Shown here piece by piece: positions 6,634 through 9,245 of a stretch of 9,245 bases of DNA. The translations under genes were made by a program, and so were the position numbers. Origin of the DNA: an uncultured Christensenella sp. (GTDB taxonomy: Bacteria; Bacillota; Clostridia; Christensenellales; Borkfalkiaceae); NCBI GenBank assembly GCA_910579585.1, contig CAJTVA010000052.1:1-9245 (forward strand), written 5' to 3'. Position 1 is the first letter of the stretch, and each line of letters starts with the position of its first letter. Below the pieces are notes generated by a model. It was not told the origin of the DNA. It did not search any database and saw nothing but the letters and a program-made list of their open reading frames with translations.

Positions 6634-7071
6634 ATGAAGCTTGAAAAATTCGCCGAAAGAATGAAAGATTTGATTTCGGAAAATCTTACGGGCGTCACTC
6701 AGGTCGGGCTGGAAATAGGGCTGGGCGAAACCAATTTAAGCAGGTACGCGAACGCCAGGTCGGCGCCCACGCTCTCCGCGGCGGTGCGTATAGCCGACTA
6801 TTTCAACGTGACTTTGGACTACCTTTTCGGGCTTGCGGACGACAGCCGCGAACAGACTTTCGGAACTTGCCCGCCGTTTTATAAAAGGCTCGACGAGGTT
6901 CTCGGCGAGTTGAACGTTACGAAATACAGGCTGACTAAACTGACCGGAATCGCCGAGTCCAACATTCGTTACTGGCGGCAGGGAAAGACCGAGCCGTCGA
7001 TTGAAAGCGTTATAAAAATTGCCGAAGCGCTCGGGTGCACGGTTGACTTTTTAGTCGGGCGGGGAAAATAA
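6634..7071 (+). CDS. Transcriptional regulator with two tandem XRE helix-turn-helix domains
   Basis: The 145-residue protein is almost entirely two XRE/Cro-CI-type DNA-binding domains. Domain 1 spans about 5-67, with VTQVGLEIGLGETNLSRY and the closing helix ADYFNVTLDYLFG. Domain 2 spans about 82-143, with VTKYRLTKLTGIAESNIRYW, TEPSIESVIKIAEALG and VDFLVG. The domains align with a 74-residue period but differ in recognition-helix residues. There is no separate dimerisation, protease or sensor domain, so any ligand or signal is unknown. AAGGAG lies 11 bases before the ATG. A palindrome over its promoter suggests autoregulation. It is followed by a terminator-like hairpin and a small ORF on the same strand. 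Paired XRE domains in one chain could act as a built-in pseudo-dimer or join two sites. Confidence 0.92.
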   Translation: MKLEKFAERMKDLISENLTGVTQVGLEIGLGETNLSRYANARSAPTLSAAVRIADYFNVTLDYLFGLADDSREQTFGTCPPFYKRLDEVLGELNVTKYRLTKLTGIAESNIRYWRQGKTEPSIESVIKIAEALGCTVDFLVGRGK

Positions 7072-7083
7072 ATTCAGGCGCAT

Positions 7084-7133
7084 AAAAAGCCTTCCGTCTG
7101 CCGATAATAATAAAAAAAGGCGGAGGCTTTTTT
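7084..7133 (+). terminator. Intrinsic terminator after the XRE gene, embedding the ribosome-binding site of the next ORF
   Basis: AAAAAGCCT (7084-7092) pairs with AGGCTTTTT (7124-7132). The stem continues past one bulged base with CCG/CGG and further pairs, and the strand ends in six T residues (7128-7133). The GGAGG at 7122-7126 sits inside the 3' arm, and an ATG follows the T-run directly. The element can therefore act as a terminator for the regulator and, in read-through RNA, as a hairpin hiding the ribosome-binding site. Confidence 0.7.
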
Positions 7134-7286
7134 ATGGGTAAAAAGAAAAACAAAGTTGCCAGAATAACCGAAGAGCAGTATTACGCTTACATCGCCGGAC
7201 TAAAAGACGACGCGGCACTGTTCGACGCGAACGGGGATATGCTTATCCCCTCCCCCTTTAACGCGGACGACGAAAATAACGGTTAA
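7134..7286 (+). CDS. Small uncharacterised protein, 50 residues
   Basis: The ORF starts MGKKKNKVARITEEQYYAYI, continues with an acidic middle (KDDAALFDANGDMLIPSPF) and ends in DDENNG. The basic head, aromatic/helical segment and acidic tail look protein-like rather than random. GGAGG is 7 bases before the ATG, an ideal spacing. A strong terminator begins 8 bases after the stop, which supports a real gene. No signal peptide or membrane segment is visible, and I do not recognise the family. It lies 62 bp after the XRE regulator and may be its regulated partner. Its expression should depend on read-through or opening of the hairpin at 7084-7133, or on a promoter I could not place. Confidence 0.65.
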   Translation: MGKKKNKVARITEEQYYAYIAGLKDDAALFDANGDMLIPSPFNADDENNG

Positions 7287-7293
7287 TTGTTGG

Positions 7294-7318
7294 CGGCGGA
7301 GCAAAACTTGCTCCGCCG
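7294..7318 (+). terminator. Intrinsic terminator after the small ORF
   Basis: A perfect 11-bp stem, CGGCGGAGCAA with TTGCTCCGCCG, closes a 3-base loop and is followed by TCATATTTT. It lies 8 bases after the small ORF stop and ends the plus-strand unit. The T-tract is interrupted, but the stem is very stable. Confidence 0.75.
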
Positions 7319-7441
7319 TCATATTTTCCGCAAACCCGTCACCCGCACCCTTAAAGCGCGATTAACGTCTGTTGCTACCATAATATATGATATAAGTGAA
7401 TTTTGTGTGACCGTAGGTGGAAGTTTGGCTAAAAACCCCGT

Positions 7442-7526
7442 GGCGCAATGCAAGGCGCAGGTTGACAAACTAATCGAAAACGCGGAGAAGCAAGCAAGAC
7501 AAGGAAAACGGTAAACCGACCGCAAG
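7442..7526. repeat. 85-bp direct repeat, copy 1
   Basis: It matches copy 2 (7558-7642) with 7 mismatches, all in the first 35 bases; the last 50 bases are identical. The offset between copies is 116 bp. Read on the plus strand it could encode a short Lys/Gln-rich helix ending VDKLIENAEKQARQGKR, which stops inside the repeat. Confidence 0.85.
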
Positions 7527-7557
7527 CTAAACAGGCAAGTCTGAACCTCAGAGATAC

Positions 7558-7642
7558 GGTGCAATGCAAGTCGCGGACTGATAAACTAATCTAAAACGCG
7601 GAGAAGCAAGCAAGACAAGGAAAACGGTAAACCGACCGCAAG
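7558..7642. repeat. 85-bp direct repeat, copy 2
   Basis: This is the second copy of the 7442-7526 repeat. One of its seven differences turns the GAA codon of copy 1 into TAA, and others are non-synonymous. Coding conservation is therefore unlikely, and a non-coding or decaying repeat is favoured. Its 3' end provides the left arm of the stem-loop at 7622-7683. Confidence 0.85.
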
Positions 7643-7683
7643 GAGTGTACACTGACGTACACGACTAAGGCGATTTACCGTTT
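7622..7683. repeat. Large inverted repeat/stem-loop with a nested hairpin
   Basis: The outer arms AAACGGTAAA (7622-7631) and TTTACCGTTT (7674-7683) are perfectly complementary over 10 bp. Inside, GTGTAC (7645-7650) and GTACAC (7657-7662) form a second hairpin with a 6-base loop, and a CGC/GCG pair lies further out. On the minus strand the outer stem ends in TTTACCGTTTTCC, so it might help end spoIVA transcription. It may equally be the conserved fold of a dispersed repeat element. Confidence 0.6.
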
Positions 7684-7713
7684 GACGCAGTATTGCGAAG
7701 CTTATATGCGTTT

Positions 7714-9189
7714 TTAAAGTATTATGCAGATAACTCCGCCCCTACCCTCATTCACAATTCTGGTTATAGCCTTACGCATTTTGTTTTTGGTATTGTCCTG
7801 CATAGCGCCGACCTTGCCCGCCAAGCCCTCTTTGACCATTCCGCGCAGGGACTTGCCGAACACGTTGGTATCCCACATAGTGTCGGGGTTGCTTTCGAAA
7901 CCGTTCATCATACCCTGAACTATGCTTTCACTCTGCGCAGCGCTGCCCATAATGGGGCTGACTTCGCCCGTCACGTCGATTTTTACTATATGGTAGCTCG
8001 GCGCCGTCGCGCGGAGCTTTATGCCCACGCTACCGCCCTGACGTACGAGTTTGGGCGCTTCGAGGCTCATATCGTCGTCGTCGGGGTGAACTATGCCGTA
8101 GCCGTTGACTTTTGCGCATTCCAAAGCGTCCTTAATTTTGTCGTAACCGCGCTTTGCCTCGGACGAGCCGCGCACGTAACGCATAAGCGTGTATTCGTCG
8201 TTAATGTCGTCGCCCGCGATTTCGGAAAGCATTTTGAAGAATATGCCGTCCTTGACGTACGCGCAAACTTTGGCTTTACCGTCGGCAAGGTTCAAGGAAA
8301 CCGAAGGCTCGCCCTTCCAGTACTCGCAGTCTGCAAGCATAGTGTCGAAAGCCGCGCAGTCTTTCATTTTACCTACGGCGGTCGCCACCGTTTTAATTCT
8401 GTCCAAAAGCTCTATAATCGCCGAGCTTTCCTGCGGCAGGAAGCGCATCCAGTCGGGTATATCCACGTCGAAGCCCGTTACGGGAAACTCGAAAAGCACG
8501 GCTTTAAGCACGTTCAAAAGCCCGTTAGCGTCAATCTTTTCGCAGTTGAGCGCAATTACGGTAACGCCGTACTTACCCTCTAATTCCTCTTTAAGCCGAC
8601 GCGCCGCCGCCTTGTCGGGGTCAACGCAGTTCAAAACTATTACGAACGGCTTGCCGAGCTGTTTAAGCCTTGCAACCGTACGCTCTTCCGCGTTGACGTA
8701 GCCGGCGCGGGGAATATCGGCGATTGAGCCGTCCGTCGTAACAAGCACGCCGATTGTGGAGTGTTCGGAAATAACCTTGTCGGTGCCCAGCTCCGCCGCC
8801 TCGGCGAAAGGCAACGGCTTATCTGACCACGGCGTATTTACAAGGCGGGGCTTGCCGTCCTCTTCGAAGCCGTTCGCGCCTTTTGTTATGAAGCCCACGC
8901 AATCGGCAAAGCGAACGTTGGCAACAGCCTTTTCTATTTTAACTTTAACCGCTTTTGCGGGCACGAACTTCGGTTCGGTCGTCATAATCGATTTACCCGA
9001 AGCCGACTGCGGCAGCTCGTCAACCATAAGGTTTTTGTCGTTGCCGTCCTCCACGTTGGGAATGACGAGCTCGGTCATAAACTTTTTAATCAAAGTCGAT
9101 TTACCCGTTCTTACGGGCCCCACCACTCCTATATAAATATCTCCGCCGTTCCGTGCGGCAATGTCCTCGTAAACGTTATAATCCAGCAT
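7714..9189 (-). CDS. spoIVA: Stage IV sporulation protein A (SpoIVA), spore coat basement-layer ATPase
   Basis: SpoIVA binds the outer forespore membrane with SpoVM and polymerises, on ATP hydrolysis, into the platform for the spore coat and cortex. The 491 residues match the known length (492 in B. subtilis) end to end. The N-terminal ATPase domain opens with GGDIYIGVVGPVRTGKST; the Walker A loop is G24-S31 with K30. The sensor threonines T70-T71 lie in IMTTEPKFVP, and the Walker B aspartate is D96 in FADCVGF. Family blocks follow: LVNTPW, EHSTIGVLVTTDGSI and GKPFVIVLN. The C-terminus has the conserved EAPKLVRQG and NEGRGGVICIIL. The ATG at 9187-9189 has GGAGG five bases upstream. Nothing is truncated or missing. 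The upstream neighbour lies beyond the window. This gene marks the organism as an endospore former or a recent descendant of one. Confidence 0.98.
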   Translation of the reverse strand: MLDYNVYEDIAARNGGDIYIGVVGPVRTGKSTLIKKFMTELVIPNVEDGNDKNLMVDELPQSASGKSIMTTEPKFVPAKAVKVKIEKAVANVRFADCVGFITKGANGFEEDGKPRLVNTPWSDKPLPFAEAAELGTDKVISEHSTIGVLVTTDGSIADIPRAGYVNAEERTVARLKQLGKPFVIVLNCVDPDKAAARRLKEELEGKYGVTVIALNCEKIDANGLLNVLKAVLFEFPVTGFDVDIPDWMRFLPQESSAIIELLDRIKTVATAVGKMKDCAAFDTMLADCEYWKGEPSVSLNLADGKAKVCAYVKDGIFFKMLSEIAGDDINDEYTLMRYVRGSSEAKRGYDKIKDALECAKVNGYGIVHPDDDDMSLEAPKLVRQGGSVGIKLRATAPSYHIVKIDVTGEVSPIMGSAAQSESIVQGMMNGFESNPDTMWDTNVFGKSLRGMVKEGLAGKVGAMQDNTKNKMRKAITRIVNEGRGGVICIIL

Positions 9190-9209
9190 ATCCGCCTCCG
9201 CAAAATCTA

Positions 9210-9238
9210 TGTGTATAATAACTTATTTCGGCTAATAC
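9210..9238 (-). promoter_or_regulatory. Possible sigma-E promoter of spoIVA
   Basis: On the minus strand, GTATTA (9233-9238) is followed after 15 bases by TATACACA (9210-9217). The latter resembles the mother-cell sigma-E -10 consensus CATACAnT at 6 of 8 positions. spoIVA is sigma-E-dependent in B. subtilis, so such a promoter is expected here. The -35 match is only moderate. Confidence 0.4.
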
Positions 9239-9245
9239 GTTTTTA

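Larger units (their letters stand above)
7319..7713. other. Intergenic region between convergent genes with direct repeats and a stem-loop, no convincing gene
   Basis: The region separates the plus-strand regulator unit from the 3' end of spoIVA. It holds two 85-bp direct repeats and a large stem-loop, described separately. A plus-strand reading frame (7287-7514) ends within repeat 1, but it starts before the 7294-7318 terminator stem with no ribosome-binding site. Repeat 2, in the matching frame, has an in-frame TAA, so I do not call a gene. Confidence 0.6.

Noticed and set aside
7287..7514. 75-residue plus-strand reading frame ending in direct repeat 1
   Set aside because: It starts before a strong terminator stem with no ribosome-binding site, and the second repeat copy carries an in-frame stop. 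Only its last 25 or so residues look protein-like, possibly a relic.
7442..7642. CRISPR array or diversity-generating template/variable repeat
   Set aside because: There are only two copies of an 85-bp repeat, with no regular spacers. The differences are not restricted to adenines, and no cas or reverse transcriptase gene is present.
7442..7683. Attachment sites of an integrated element
   Set aside because: The direct repeats are only 116 bp apart and enclose no cargo, and there is no integrase or tRNA gene nearby.
7693..8583. 296-residue plus-strand reading frame
   Set aside because: It lies wholly antisense to spoIVA, which is certain from full-length family similarity.

Overview
The window looks like chromosomal DNA of an endospore-forming Bacillota, most likely an anaerobic Clostridia lineage. 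The evidence is a full-length spoIVA (spore coat morphogenetic ATPase), an RNase J, and a TrmR-type methyltransferase next to a U32 'peptidase', as in the yrrM-yrrN-yrrO region of Bacillus subtilis. GC content is intermediate and Shine-Dalgarno sites are strong. Placement within Clostridia (Christensenellales-like) is only an impression.

Region 1 (1-3647, all minus strand) reads rnj (RNase J, TTG start) -> trmR -> U32 protein, the last cut by the left window edge. trmR and the U32 protein match the known pair that builds 5-methoxyuridine at tRNA wobble position 34: the U32 enzyme hydroxylates U34 and TrmR methylates the hydroxyl. The 110-bp gap between them holds a canonical G-quadruplex motif on the plus (template) strand and an inverted repeat beside the U32 start.

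Region 2 (3775-6198, minus strand) is a single gene for an 807-residue cytoplasmic protein I cannot name. It has a coiled-coil N-terminus, about 14 degenerate 18-residue repeats, two copies of a second short motif, a long acidic linker and a compact basic C-terminal domain. An intrinsic hairpin separates it from rnj. It is the most unusual protein here.

Region 3 (6199-7713) is regulatory and accessory. A 435-bp gap contains outward-facing promoters, each overlapped by a palindrome. It leads to a plus-strand regulator with two XRE helix-turn-helix domains, whose promoter carries a perfect 28-bp palindrome (probable autoregulatory operator). A 50-codon small ORF follows; its ribosome-binding site lies in the stem of an intrinsic-terminator-like hairpin, and it ends in a second strong terminator. 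The next 427 bp contain two 85-bp direct repeats and a large stem-loop, with no convincing gene.

Region 4 (7714-9245) is spoIVA on the minus strand with a good ribosome-binding site and a plausible sigma-E promoter. It converges on the repeat region. Most genes are housekeeping or sporulation functions. The observations most worth follow-up are the repeat protein, the dual-XRE/palindrome/small-ORF unit and the structured repeat.
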